From Bianquea renquensis (GTDB taxonomy: Bacteria > Bacillota > Clostridia > Lachnospirales > Bianqueaceae): a stretch of 64,000 nucleotides of DNA. The stretch is taken from contig NZ_JACRSQ010000006.1 of the NCBI RefSeq assembly GCF_014384895.1, positions 83,578 through 147,577 on the forward strand, read 5' to 3'. The stretch's first letter is position 1, and each line of letters starts with the position of its first letter. The notes under the pieces are model-generated. The model saw only the letters and a list, made by a program, of their open reading frames with translations, ran no database searches and was not told the DNA's origin. Below, in pieces: positions 1-7,918 of this stretch. A program made the position numbers and the translations under genes.

Positions 1-90
1 GGACGTATTCTCACCACCGCCTTGGCAGCCAACCGCTGAGATGACCAGCATAGCGGCCAGCACAGCAACGATTCCTCGTTTTGCTTTCAT
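1..90 (-). CDS. Extracellular solute-binding lipoprotein, N-terminus only (cut by window start)
   Basis: Only the first 30 codons are present. They give a short basic N-terminus, a hydrophobic stretch and a lipobox-like end (ISAVGC followed by QGGGE), which marks a lipoprotein signal peptide cleaved before Cys22. An AGAGGAGG ribosome site sits just upstream of the ATG at 90. It lies 131 bp downstream of two LplB/LplC-type permease genes on the same strand. By family knowledge it is therefore most likely the sugar or oligosaccharide binding subunit of that importer. The mature domain lies outside the window, so the substrate class rests on context. Confidence 0.75.
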   Translation of the reverse strand, partial: MKAKRGIVAVLAAMLVISAVGCQGGGENTS

Positions 91-135
91 ATGTTTCCTC
101 CTCTTTCCTATTTGTATTTATAACAAGATTTGTGA

Positions 136-193
136 GCCAAAAGCCGCTGGTCGCCGCAATCTCTCATATGCGGACAGTCCCGTAGCTTTTGGC
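136..193. repeat. Intergenic inverted repeat between permease and binding-protein genes
   Basis: Nine-base arms GCCAAAAGC (136-144) and GCTTTTGGC (185-193) flank a 40-base loop that has its own short inverted repeat. There is no strong T-run. In ABC import operons such an element can attenuate or stabilise mRNA ahead of the highly expressed binding protein; that role is inferred. Confidence 0.4.
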
Positions 194-221
194 GCCAAAC
201 CTTTGTTAACGGTATTCCCGA

Positions 222-1145
222 TCAGCCCTTGACAGAACCGATCATAACGCCTTTTACAAAATGTTTCTGTACAAAGGGGTAGATAACGAGCAGCGGTGCG
301 CTGGAGATGAAGATCAGCGCATATTTCATGGTGTACACCATCTGCGATTGCCGAATCGCCCACTCCTGCTCATCCTTTGACATTTCTTCCAGAGACAGGG
401 CTGCTGTCTCTCCAAGAATCAGAATCTTTCTCAATACCATCTGTAATGGCCAGTAGTCTTGATTCGTAATGTAAATCATAGCGGTATAGTAGCTATTCCA
501 GCACCCGACAATATTGAACAGCGCCATGACGGCCAGAATGGAGCCCGACAGCGGCAGGGCAATTTTGATAAAAGACTGCCACTCCGTCGCGCCATCGATA
601 TACGCGGACTCATACAGCTCATCGGGTATGTTGCTGGAAAAGAAAGTTCTCGTGACAATCAGATTATAACAGCTGACGCCTACGCCCACAATCATAATCC
701 ACGGCGTATTCACCAGATGAAGGGCTTTGTTCAAGATATAACTTGGAATGAGACCGCCGCCAAAATACATGGTGATAAAGAAATACCAGGAAATAGCGCC
801 TCGAAAGGGAAGATATTTTTTTGTCAAAACATAGGCGGCTGGAATGGTAAGGCCTAAGCAGTACAGTGTGTTGGCCACTGTGTAGAGAATCGTATTCCGG
901 TATCCAACCCAGATCTCGTTGTTGCGAAATACATTCTGATAGGCTTCCAGGGTAAATCCCTTGGGCCATAGATAGACACTGCCAGACGCCACTGCTTCCG
1001 GCGACGATAGCGATACAATAACGGTAAAATAGAGCGGATACACCATAATCAGCATAATCAGGCTGCATATCAGGATATTGAATACATCGAAGACCTGGTC
1101 CGCCTTTGTCTTTTTGATCAGATTTCCTGCCTTGTGACTTGCCAT
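222..1145 (-). CDS. Carbohydrate ABC transporter permease, LplC/MalG-like
   Basis: This is an inner-membrane permease subunit of a CUT1-type sugar importer, about 307 residues. It shows several hydrophobic helices and the permease EAA loop for ATPase contact around residue 184 (IDGATEWQSFIKIALPLSG). The C-terminal end typical of LplC proteins (FVQKHFVKGVMIGSVKG) is also present. I chose the ATG at 1145 because GGGGGAAGG lies just upstream; a longer frame upstream lacks such a site. It follows the LplB-like gene by 16 bp and precedes the binding-lipoprotein gene. No ATPase gene is visible; LplABC systems usually borrow a shared MsmX-type ATPase. Confidence 0.9.
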   Translation of the reverse strand: MASHKAGNLIKKTKADQVFDVFNILICSLIMLIMVYPLYFTVIVSLSSPEAVASGSVYLWPKGFTLEAYQNVFRNNEIWVGYRNTILYTVANTLYCLGLTIPAAYVLTKKYLPFRGAISWYFFITMYFGGGLIPSYILNKALHLVNTPWIMIVGVGVSCYNLIVTRTFFSSNIPDELYESAYIDGATEWQSFIKIALPLSGSILAVMALFNIVGCWNSYYTAMIYITNQDYWPLQMVLRKILILGETAALSLEEMSKDEQEWAIRQSQMVYTMKYALIFISSAPLLVIYPFVQKHFVKGVMIGSVKG

Positions 1146-1161
1146 AGTACACCTTCCCCCC

Positions 1162-2118
1162 TCACCAAAGTGCAACGTCTGTTACAACTTTCGATATTTT
1201 ATTTACAATCAATATAAGCACAATGTTGATGATATTATTAAACAGTCCGATGGCGGAGGAATAGCTGAATTGACCGCCCTTTAGCCCGATCTCGTAGGTA
1301 TATGTGGAAATGACGCGCGAGACGTTCATATTCAAATCATTCTGCAAAAGGAAAATCTTTTCAAATCCAACGCCGACTAAACTTCCAACCCGCAAAATCA
1401 GCAACGTGATGACGGTTGGCAATATGGAGGGGATGTTGATATGCCATACGATCTTGAATCGGGTGGCGCCGTCGATCCGCGCGGCTTCGATTAACTCCGG
1501 CGATATGGAAGACAGCGCTGCCAGATAAATGATTGTCCCCCACCCTAAGCCTTGCCAGACTCCACTCCAAGTATACAGATGGTCAAAACACTTTGGATCC
1601 GTCAAAAAGGAATACCGCTCTCCGCCCAGGGCTGCAATCACATTGTTTACAATTCCGTTTGACCTGTCAAAGAACAACATCAGCATAGAACACACCACAA
1701 CGGTGGATATAAAATGGGGTGCGTAGGTAATCATCTGAACGGTCTTCTTAAATTTCTGATTATCCAGCTCATTCAATAACAGAGCAAAGATTAAGGAGCA
1801 GGGGAACGTGGCAAAGCCATACAGGCTGATGCGAAGGGTATTCCAGAAGATTCGCCAGAAATCTGGGTATTGTAAAAATCGTTTGAAGTGTTTTAATCCT
1901 ACCCATTCACTACCCCAGATGCCAAGGCTTGTTCGAAAGTCCTTAAAGGCAATCTGCACTCCATAAATTGGTATGTAGTGAAAAATAAACACTGTCGTAA
2001 TGGCCGGCAAAATCATAAGGTAGAGCTGCCAACAGCGCCTTAAGTCCCGCCGTCGACAGGCGCGCCTTATTTGTTTTGCAGATAAGGCCGCTGTGCCCCC
2101 CTGTACTCCTGTCTTCAT
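1162..2118 (-). CDS. Carbohydrate ABC transporter permease, LplB/UgpA-like
   Basis: First permease of the sugar importer, about 318 residues. The N-terminal cytoplasmic segment is basic, followed by the LplB-typical MILPAITTVFIFHYIPIYG helix and the block YGVQIAFKDF. The EAA motif (AARIDGATRFKIVWHINIP) lies near residue 216. The ATG at 2118 has AGGAGAG eight bases upstream and is preferred over the longer frame. This LplB family usually imports complex-polysaccharide fragments in Bacillota. The nearby heparinase-like gene fits that, but the substrate is not shown by the sequence. Confidence 0.9.
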   Translation of the reverse strand: MKTGVQGGTAALSAKQIRRACRRRDLRRCWQLYLMILPAITTVFIFHYIPIYGVQIAFKDFRTSLGIWGSEWVGLKHFKRFLQYPDFWRIFWNTLRISLYGFATFPCSLIFALLLNELDNQKFKKTVQMITYAPHFISTVVVCSMLMLFFDRSNGIVNNVIAALGGERYSFLTDPKCFDHLYTWSGVWQGLGWGTIIYLAALSSISPELIEAARIDGATRFKIVWHINIPSILPTVITLLILRVGSLVGVGFEKIFLLQNDLNMNVSRVISTYTYEIGLKGGQFSYSSAIGLFNNIINIVLILIVNKISKVVTDVALW

Positions 2119-2310
2119 AGCGATCTCTCCTCTTTTTTTCTCATTTTGGATCGAACCAGTTTTCCTGCTGGTTTTGATCATGGTCCAATTCTAACACTCC
2201 CTTACGGGCCTGTAAATAATCTGTTTCGGTCATAGGGATACCGCTATCTCTCCCGCCGTTATACTTGGCTTTCCAAGCTGGTTCACAATTCGCGTATTTT
2301 TTTACATGAC

Positions 2311-2346
2311 AAAATACCGGCATTCCATTGCTGGAATACCGGTATT
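2311..2346 (-). terminator. Terminator after the URO-D-like gene
   Basis: Inverted repeat with 14-base arms (2313-2326 and 2333-2346, one mismatch) and a six-base loop. Read on the minus strand it ends in a TTTT tract. It lies 27 bases after the URO-D-like stop codon, so it separates that gene from the permease operon. The 2119-2310 interval upstream of the permeases shows no gene I can support. Confidence 0.7.
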
Positions 2347-2372
2347 AGAATCGTCTACCTTTACAAGTTCTT

Positions 2373-3341
2373 TCACACAATCTCCGTCTTCTTAAAGGCA
2401 TCTGTCATCCATTTAAGATAGGAGTCCGTCATCCCCACAGCTTTTGGCTGGGGATACGTTTTGGCAATAAAACCGCCAGCCGGTGAGGCAAAAGCGCGCA
2501 ACATCTCTTCAACGCGCTGCTGAATCTGCTCTTGTGTCATATCAAGGGTTCTCTGAATATCAAGCGGACAATAGAAACAGATCCGGCCCTTGTAGCGCTT
2601 TGATATCTCCTCAATGCCCATGTTGTCCTGCTGGTCCAGATTGATGGCGTCACAGCCTGCATCAATCAACTCTTCCATGATGTCCAACGTGTAACCGCAG
2701 CTGTGCATAAATGTATCAAGCCCGAGGGAGTGCGCATAGTCAAATACTCTCTTGTATCGAGGCTTGAAGATCTCATTAAAAGCCTCCATGCTGATCATCG
2801 GCCGATCCTGTAGCGCTGTATCGTCGATGAGGATAATGCCATCCACGCCGCACTCCGCCATTTTCTTTGTGCAGGCTATGGCGCTGAGGCAAAACCGCTC
2901 ACATACTTCCTCGATCAGCTCCGGATTCACGCCTACATTGACCATAAAGTCCATAAAACCGAAGAGATCAATCATCGTCTGGAACAGGCCATTGGGCAGC
3001 ATGCCCAGCACATACTTTTCCTCCACATTTTCCGCGATTGTCTTGCGCATCGCCTCATACCGCCAGTCTTCGCTGAAATCTGGAAACGTATAGCCATCCA
3101 GCGTCTCTTTGCCTTCCAGCGGGAAGACTTTGGGCTCACCGAAGCTTTCTCCGATGGATTCGTACACGACACCCCATTCGTCCACCCCGTTTACTTTAGG
3201 CCGCCGCGTGGCGGATACCCAGATCATATCCTCGCCATACTCGATTCCGTCTGCCGGCGTGCGGTTCGCGTCAAAGTTGACCGGCAACCGGTCCGGATAT
3301 TGAAAATGCAGACTTCGCTTAACTCGCTCTCTGCTCGTCAT
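2373..3341 (-). CDS. Uroporphyrinogen decarboxylase (URO-D)-like family protein, MtaA/CmuA type
   Basis: A 322-residue protein of the URO-D superfamily, which has a TIM-barrel fold. This branch includes cobalamin methyltransferases (MtaA, CmuA) rather than true HemE. An HSCG sequence with His213 and Cys215 matches the zinc-ligand region of the methyltransferase branch. The start at 3341 is set by AGAAGGAG upstream; an 86-codon upstream extension is not supported. It lies between a sugar importer and a heparinase II/III-like gene, with terminators on both sides. Such URO-D homologues are common in polysaccharide loci and their role is not established. Methyl transfer is inferred. Confidence 0.85.
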   Translation of the reverse strand: MTSRERVKRSLHFQYPDRLPVNFDANRTPADGIEYGEDMIWVSATRRPKVNGVDEWGVVYESIGESFGEPKVFPLEGKETLDGYTFPDFSEDWRYEAMRKTIAENVEEKYVLGMLPNGLFQTMIDLFGFMDFMVNVGVNPELIEEVCERFCLSAIACTKKMAECGVDGIILIDDTALQDRPMISMEAFNEIFKPRYKRVFDYAHSLGLDTFMHSCGYTLDIMEELIDAGCDAINLDQQDNMGIEEISKRYKGRICFYCPLDIQRTLDMTQEQIQQRVEEMLRAFASPAGGFIAKTYPQPKAVGMTDSYLKWMTDAFKKTEIV

Positions 3342-3456
3342 GTCACTCGCTCCTTCTGCGTCATTTCGTCTACCAGTATAGCCTCTCGGACTCAAAATGT
3401 AAAGGGACAGCCCTTTTCTTTTTAGGACAAAATCAAGGACATTCCCCTCATCTGAA

Positions 3457-3493
3457 ATAAAAAATCCCCATTCTACATAGCGAACGGGGATTT
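3457..3493 (-). terminator. Terminator after the heparinase-like gene
   Basis: AAATCCCC / GGGGATTT arms (3462-3469, 3486-3493), followed on the minus strand by a TTTTTTATT tract. It begins 19 bases past the heparinase-like stop codon and suggests that gene and the URO-D-like gene are separate transcripts or are attenuated. Confidence 0.75.
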
Positions 3494-3511
3494 TCCCTCT
3501 GTGCTCTGATT

Positions 3512-5353
3512 TTAATCTTTGAGGATCTGGAATGGCAAAACCGTCTCCCCCTCGATCCTCCCTCTCAGCCGCAGACGATACAGCGCATCTCGGTTCCAAG
3601 GTTGCCCGATCTTTGTCCCCTTTACCTCGATCTCTTCGATTTCTGGCACAAGGGTATGGGGATAGAGGAGGGACAGATCCTCTGTCAGCACAGCTCGCCC
3701 CGGCGCCGCGATATCAGGCCGGTCGCGCAACAGATAATGCAGTTCTACCTCCTCCGGCACCTCCGGCTCCACAGTCTCCGAAATCAAGATTTTCCCCTCC
3801 GCTAGCTGTACTTTCCGGATCCACCGGCGCACTCGCGCTTCTTTGGGATAGGCGCCTGCGATATCCAGCGAGACTGACATTTGCTCCTGTGATACCGTGA
3901 AATCTTTCGCCCGATACGCTTCCCCGGCCTCCTGCTCCACCCCATTGATATCCGGCAGAGTATGGTAGGAGGACCGCATGGACCAAATGGTATATCGCAG
4001 TGGGCTAAAGGTCTTTTCCGTATATGTGTCAACGCCGGCATCGATCACAACCGGCATCCCATCACTATACACGATAAAATTGCCTACGTCATTATGGTTA
4101 TGGCTCTCTCCGTTGTGTCCCCCCTTGATCGCAACGTACAAACCTTTGTCGGACCGTGGCTGCTCCCGCATGGCGACAATCTGGATTCCTGGCAGATATT
4201 CAAATGTCTTCGGAGCATACTCAATGGAAGGCTGGGATTTGGGAACATCCCAGAGATTTTTCAAACGCCGGTACAGATTGTAGCCGTTGTCAAAAGCTGG
4301 TCTTTCCTCTGAACCGATTTGGGATACGGCGAAATCCTCCAGACTCTTGCTCTTTACGCGGCGCCCAAATCGCGCTATCATAAAGGCATTCACCCGAATC
4401 TGTCCGTGACAGTCTGCAAAATTGATAAAATAGTTGCCATGAATATACATCTTCATTATGTACTCGCCCATGGCGCGGACCAACGGCTGCTGGAAAATGT
4501 CGAGCTCTCCCCCCGTCATGTCATACAGGAGCTCTGAGGCGTCGAAGAAAGCGGCTCCGGCTTCCCCCCAATAGCTCGGCCCTTCATCGCAGCCGCCGTC
4601 GTCATCGTAGGAAGCGGCAAAATAATCTAGAATGTACAGGGAGCGTGTGATGATCGCCTGCCGCCGTTCTCGATTCTCTTCGCAGAGCGCTGCGACCGCC
4701 AGCACATTGGAAACAATCCAGGGATTCCAGTTATTCACAAATCCCCCATCGAGTCCCATCCATGGCATATCATATTGGAGATACGGCTCCAGTATCCTCC
4801 GGTTCAGTTCATACTGCATGCGGTCCACGATTACATGGGGCACCGCCTCTTCCAACACGTCTTTTAAAAAGTGGTAAACCCATGCCAACAGTGACCCTGT
4901 CTCCGCCGAAAATAAGTCCACATACCGAATCTCGCCCCGGTAGGCGTCCGGCAGCTGATATTTTGCACCGTCCAGCGATGTGTTGTGGGCGGGGATCACC
5001 CAGGATGTCTCCTCCAATATCGCCCAGATTCCATCAATGAGTTTGTCCACAAAGCGCCCCTGTCCTTCCAGGCACTCCGCCACCATAAGGTCACATACCA
5101 TCTGGCGCCGCTTGAAATAGACGTCCTCATAGCGGCTTCGATTGCCGTTCCGGCAAAATTCTCGGTACAGCTCGGCTGTCAAAAGAGGATATTCCATCGC
5201 AAGGCTCTCTTCCCCCCGCTGGATAAGCTCTGTCCTCAGCTCGCCTGTCAGCGCACCCCAGACGCCTCCATCACTCAAATCAAGAAAGGGCTTAAACCTC
5301 TCATATGGGATGACCTTTCCCTCTACCGTGTATCCCTCTAATATTCTTGGCAC
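3512..5353 (-). CDS. Heparinase II/III family polysaccharide lyase-like protein
   Basis: About 613 residues. The N-terminal half is an alpha-toroid region containing the block NNWNPWIVSNVLAVAAL and the DDDGGCDEGPSYWGEAG segment. The C-terminal half has the beta-sandwich part, including GGHNGESHNHNDVGNFIVY and PVVIDAGVDTYT. These are hallmarks of the heparinase II/III superfamily, which cleaves uronic-acid polysaccharides by beta-elimination. No signal peptide is visible, so it may act on imported oligosaccharides in the cytoplasm. I prefer the GTG at 5353, preceded by AGGAGG at good spacing, over an ATG 12 codons upstream. The exact substrate (heparin, hyaluronan, alginate or other) cannot be read from the sequence. 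Confidence 0.88.
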   Translation of the reverse strand: MPRILEGYTVEGKVIPYERFKPFLDLSDGGVWGALTGELRTELIQRGEESLAMEYPLLTAELYREFCRNGNRSRYEDVYFKRRQMVCDLMVAECLEGQGRFVDKLIDGIWAILEETSWVIPAHNTSLDGAKYQLPDAYRGEIRYVDLFSAETGSLLAWVYHFLKDVLEEAVPHVIVDRMQYELNRRILEPYLQYDMPWMGLDGGFVNNWNPWIVSNVLAVAALCEENRERRQAIITRSLYILDYFAASYDDDGGCDEGPSYWGEAGAAFFDASELLYDMTGGELDIFQQPLVRAMGEYIMKMYIHGNYFINFADCHGQIRVNAFMIARFGRRVKSKSLEDFAVSQIGSEERPAFDNGYNLYRRLKNLWDVPKSQPSIEYAPKTFEYLPGIQIVAMREQPRSDKGLYVAIKGGHNGESHNHNDVGNFIVYSDGMPVVIDAGVDTYTEKTFSPLRYTIWSMRSSYHTLPDINGVEQEAGEAYRAKDFTVSQEQMSVSLDIAGAYPKEARVRRWIRKVQLAEGKILISETVEPEVPEEVELHYLLRDRPDIAAPGRAVLTEDLSLLYPHTLVPEIEEIEVKGTKIGQPWNRDALYRLRLRGRIEGETVLPFQILKD

Positions 5354-5508
5354 TGTCCTTACCTCCTGTCCTTCCCATGATAGGTGCATTATACCGTATC
5401 GGCTGTGGAATTACAAGATGGAACTGTGACTATTTTATTAAGCCTTCCTGACTTTCCCTTTGTCATTTTGGGACCAGGCTGAATGGTAGATAGCAAACAA
5501 GGAAGTAC

Positions 5509-6156
5509 CTACCCCTTCTTCTTTACAGGAACCGTGACATAGCTTTCGCCGCTATAGCAATAATACTCCATCTCATCGTTTCCTTTCCCGTTACCTCCGT
5601 TAAACTCATAATTGTAATGATAGGGCCCATCCTCACAGAAAATGCGGCGGATCAATCCAAAAAGGGGCGCCATATGCCATTGTGGATTCTCTTCTCCTGT
5701 TATTTTTTTTGTTAAGGCCCAGGCCTCATCTGTAGATCTCACTTTGATGAGCAAAGTCGGTTCTGCCTCTATAACGTGAATCCCCTTCGGTTGGTTAGCA
5801 TTCCGTGTCTCCTGTCCATGGAGAATGGCGCATGGCCGCTCAGGCGTTGCGTAATCAATGCTAATACAAATCATGCGATCCGGCGTAACGCTATCAACAA
5901 TTTGGCCTCTGTTGTCTTGAAACCACTGACAACTCGCTTCTACATCCGGCTCCGAATTTAGATCAGGGGCAACAAAATAGGATCCCGCATACAATGTTTT
6001 GGCTTTTTCAATAATTGTAAATTCCACGCCCTCTATCACAATTGTATCCAAGATCTTTTCCGTGCACAATTCCTCCGCCATACTGATGATCACCGGTCTG
6101 CTTTTGGGGGCATAACTCTCCGGGCTCTGTTCCATTTTCCTTACGGGTACACTCAT
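5509..6156 (-). CDS. Stand-alone GyrI-like effector-binding domain protein
   Basis: A 215-residue protein with no DNA-binding region. The pattern around VEFTIIEKAKTLYAGSYF and the C-terminal half resembles the GyrI/AraC effector-binding (SOUL-like) fold used to bind small molecules. The identification is from overall pattern rather than a diagnostic motif. GAAAGGAAG precedes the ATG. The gene lies 71 bp downstream of an AraC-type regulator that carries a similar C-terminal region, so the two may share a ligand or be co-transcribed. That partnership is inferred. Confidence 0.6.
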   Translation of the reverse strand: MSVPVRKMEQSPESYAPKSRPVIISMAEELCTEKILDTIVIEGVEFTIIEKAKTLYAGSYFVAPDLNSEPDVEASCQWFQDNRGQIVDSVTPDRMICISIDYATPERPCAILHGQETRNANQPKGIHVIEAEPTLLIKVRSTDEAWALTKKITGEENPQWHMAPLFGLIRRIFCEDGPYHYNYEFNGGNGKGNDEMEYYCYSGESYVTVPVKKKG

Positions 6157-6227
6157 ACTCTCATTCTTCCTTTCTTATAAATTTATGACTTCATAATAAG
6201 ATTATAGTGTATGATTGCCTGTCTGTG

Positions 6228-7460
6228 TTATCCGTTTTTGTCATCTTTTAGCCGTTTATATAATTTCATACAAATATTTTCTGCATCGTAACTGCCATCT
6301 GTAATTTCATAAATAGCAAAAGCTGGTTCATTTTCATGAGGAATCCCGTTATTCTGCAGCCACGAATCCATTTTCTCGCGAACAACGCGGGTATCGCCAT
6401 AACAGTTTCCCGACAGCACGGCATATCGTCCCGCCGGCATATGGATGAGGTCTATACCACAGCTCATACGCTGTTTAAGCGGCGTAGTCAGCCAAAAATC
6501 GCTGTCGCATTCGACCCCGCACTCGTATACGCCATTATAGGTGCAAACGTAAAACCTTTGAGCATTGCGAATCAGTAATGGATGCTGCTGCAAAAAAGCC
6601 ATCACCATTTCGGATGCCTTCCTCTCGGCGTTATACCCTTTCTCTTTTGCGATGATAAACGTCTTCTCGGGTTCAGCCGTAATCGTGATGTGCTGCTCAA
6701 CTTTTCGCTTTTTAACAGGTAGATATAATTTCAATTTGCGTGGTTTGCCATTTTGAAAGAAATACTCCTCAAAGATCCCTTCGCCCGATTCCTCAAACAT
6801 ACTGGCGGAAAGCCAATTGTTATACAAGTAATTCCAGCCGTTGCTGATATCCGCGTCATCATAATTGACCACACAAGTGGCATATAGGCTGGTTCTTATC
6901 TCACCAGGTATTTCAGTCATCACTTCATAACAGAATCGGTTTCCCATCTGTTTGCCATTCCGTCCGAAAACCCGGCCGGATATATTCCCCAATCCCAATG
7001 CCTTAATCGCATTATCCTCGATCCCTACTTGGCAGGAACTGTAAAAACGTGTTGTGGTATACGCTGGGATGGATTCCATGCCAACTTTTACGGCTACCCC
7101 CCTCTCATAGGTAGCAAAAGGGTAAAAATAAAAGTAACTGTCATTCATCCGATATTCCATCGGGGTCATGCCGACAGTTCTTTTGAATATCTTGTGAAAC
7201 GACTGTATGGTCTGATAACCGCTTTCATCTGCGATGACGGTGAGAGACAACGCTGAACATTTGATTTTCTCACACGCGTTTGAAATGCGACGCTTACGTA
7301 TATATTCCTTAATGGAATGACCTGTACAATCGTAAAAATCCCTATATAACTGGCTCACTGAGACAAAATGCCTTCTGGCAATATTTTCAGGTGTTAAAGC
7401 TTCCGTTAAATGTCTCTCAATATAGGATAGTACGGCATTGATATAATCATTTTTGGGCAT
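6228..7460 (-). CDS. AraC-family transcriptional regulator with C-terminal GyrI-like effector domain(s)
   Basis: The N-terminal 100 residues hold the double helix-turn-helix of AraC/XylS proteins: the ARRHFVSVSQLYRDFYDCTG helix, then ADESGYQTIQSFHKIFKRTVGMTPMEYR. About 300 further residues resemble effector-binding folds of the GyrI/Rob type, possibly two copies (around residues 120-260 and 265-405). HTH-first architecture is seen in Rob- and SoxS-like sensors of small molecules. GAGGTGA precedes the ATG. It is probably the local regulator of the downstream GyrI-like gene and perhaps of the sugar genes; no operator was identified. Confidence 0.88.
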   Translation of the reverse strand: MPKNDYINAVLSYIERHLTEALTPENIARRHFVSVSQLYRDFYDCTGHSIKEYIRKRRISNACEKIKCSALSLTVIADESGYQTIQSFHKIFKRTVGMTPMEYRMNDSYFYFYPFATYERGVAVKVGMESIPAYTTTRFYSSCQVGIEDNAIKALGLGNISGRVFGRNGKQMGNRFCYEVMTEIPGEIRTSLYATCVVNYDDADISNGWNYLYNNWLSASMFEESGEGIFEEYFFQNGKPRKLKLYLPVKKRKVEQHITITAEPEKTFIIAKEKGYNAERKASEMVMAFLQQHPLLIRNAQRFYVCTYNGVYECGVECDSDFWLTTPLKQRMSCGIDLIHMPAGRYAVLSGNCYGDTRVVREKMDSWLQNNGIPHENEPAFAIYEITDGSYDAENICMKLYKRLKDDKNG

Positions 7461-7571
7461 AGGTCACCTCGCGATCCATCATTATACTGATTTCAGCTCA
7501 CTCAATTCCGGCACACACTCCCCCAGAAATCAGTGGGTCGTTGGGATGAATTGACAAGGGAGCTACATAAC

Positions 7572-7617
7572 AAAAAACCGCGCCTGAGACCTTGACATAG
7601 GTTTTCTCTTAGGCACG
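7572..7617 (-). terminator. Terminator downstream of tRNA-Trp
   Basis: Eleven-base arms (7579-7589 and 7607-7617) with one mismatch, followed on the minus strand by G then six T. A shorter hairpin (arms 7638-7644 and 7652-7658) lies between it and the tRNA, without a T-run. Confidence 0.75.
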
Positions 7618-7666
7618 ATTCGTCTTAATATAATCACAGCCCGCTATCTAAGCGGGCTGCCCATAC

Positions 7667-7739
7667 CAGGGGCAGAAGGACTCGAACCCTCGACATCCGG
7701 TTTTGGAGACCGACGTTCTACCGACTGAACTATACCCCT
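7667..7739 (-). tRNA. tRNA-Trp (anticodon CCA)
   Basis: A 73-nt cloverleaf on the minus strand. The acceptor arm is AGGGGTA paired with TGCCCCT, with discriminator G. The anticodon loop reads CTCCAAA (anticodon CCA) and the T-loop is GGTTCGAGTCC. The 3' CCA is not encoded. It has its own sigma-70-like promoter and terminator, so it is a single-tRNA transcript. Confidence 0.95.
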
Positions 7740-7763
7740 ACATCAAATTTTTGACGCTCATAT

Positions 7764-7792
7764 ATAATACCGTATTTCCAATCATTTGTCAA
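7764..7792 (-). promoter_or_regulatory. Promoter of tRNA-Trp
   Basis: On the minus strand, a perfect -35 TTGACA (7787-7792) is separated by 17 bases from -10 TATTAT (7764-7769). It lies 25 bases upstream of the mature tRNA 5' end, as expected for a stable RNA gene. Confidence 0.8.
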
Positions 7793-7804
7793 TCCCCTTT
7801 TTTC

Positions 7805-7850
7805 AAAAGTTCGCTTCCGCGAACTTTTTCAGGTCCGCCTCTCGGCGGAC
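7805..7850. repeat. Two tandem perfect hairpins between pheT and tRNA-Trp
   Basis: Hairpin A has ten-base arms (7805-7814, 7819-7828) with a four-base loop and T-rich tails on both strands. Hairpin B has seven-base arms GTCCGCC/GGCGGAC (7833-7850). Together with the pheT terminator at 7864-7894 they form three stem-loops in 90 bp, probably a strong insulation zone. Confidence 0.65.
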
Positions 7851-7863
7851 TTTCCTATAGGAC

Positions 7864-7894
7864 TAAAAAGATTAGGCAGGGTGCTCTCCCTGCC
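7864..7894 (-). terminator. Terminator of pheST
   Basis: GGCAGGG/CCCTGCC arms (7875-7881, 7888-7894) followed on the minus strand by TAATCTTTTTAG. It starts 25 bases after the pheT stop codon and fits a Rho-independent terminator. Confidence 0.8.
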
Positions 7895-7918
7895 CGATCT
7901 CCTTCTGTCCATGGCGCG

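Noticed and set aside
2141..2323. 60-codon minus-strand frame upstream of the LplB-like gene
   Set aside because: No good ribosome site, overlaps the terminator of the URO-D-like gene, and no family pattern is visible.
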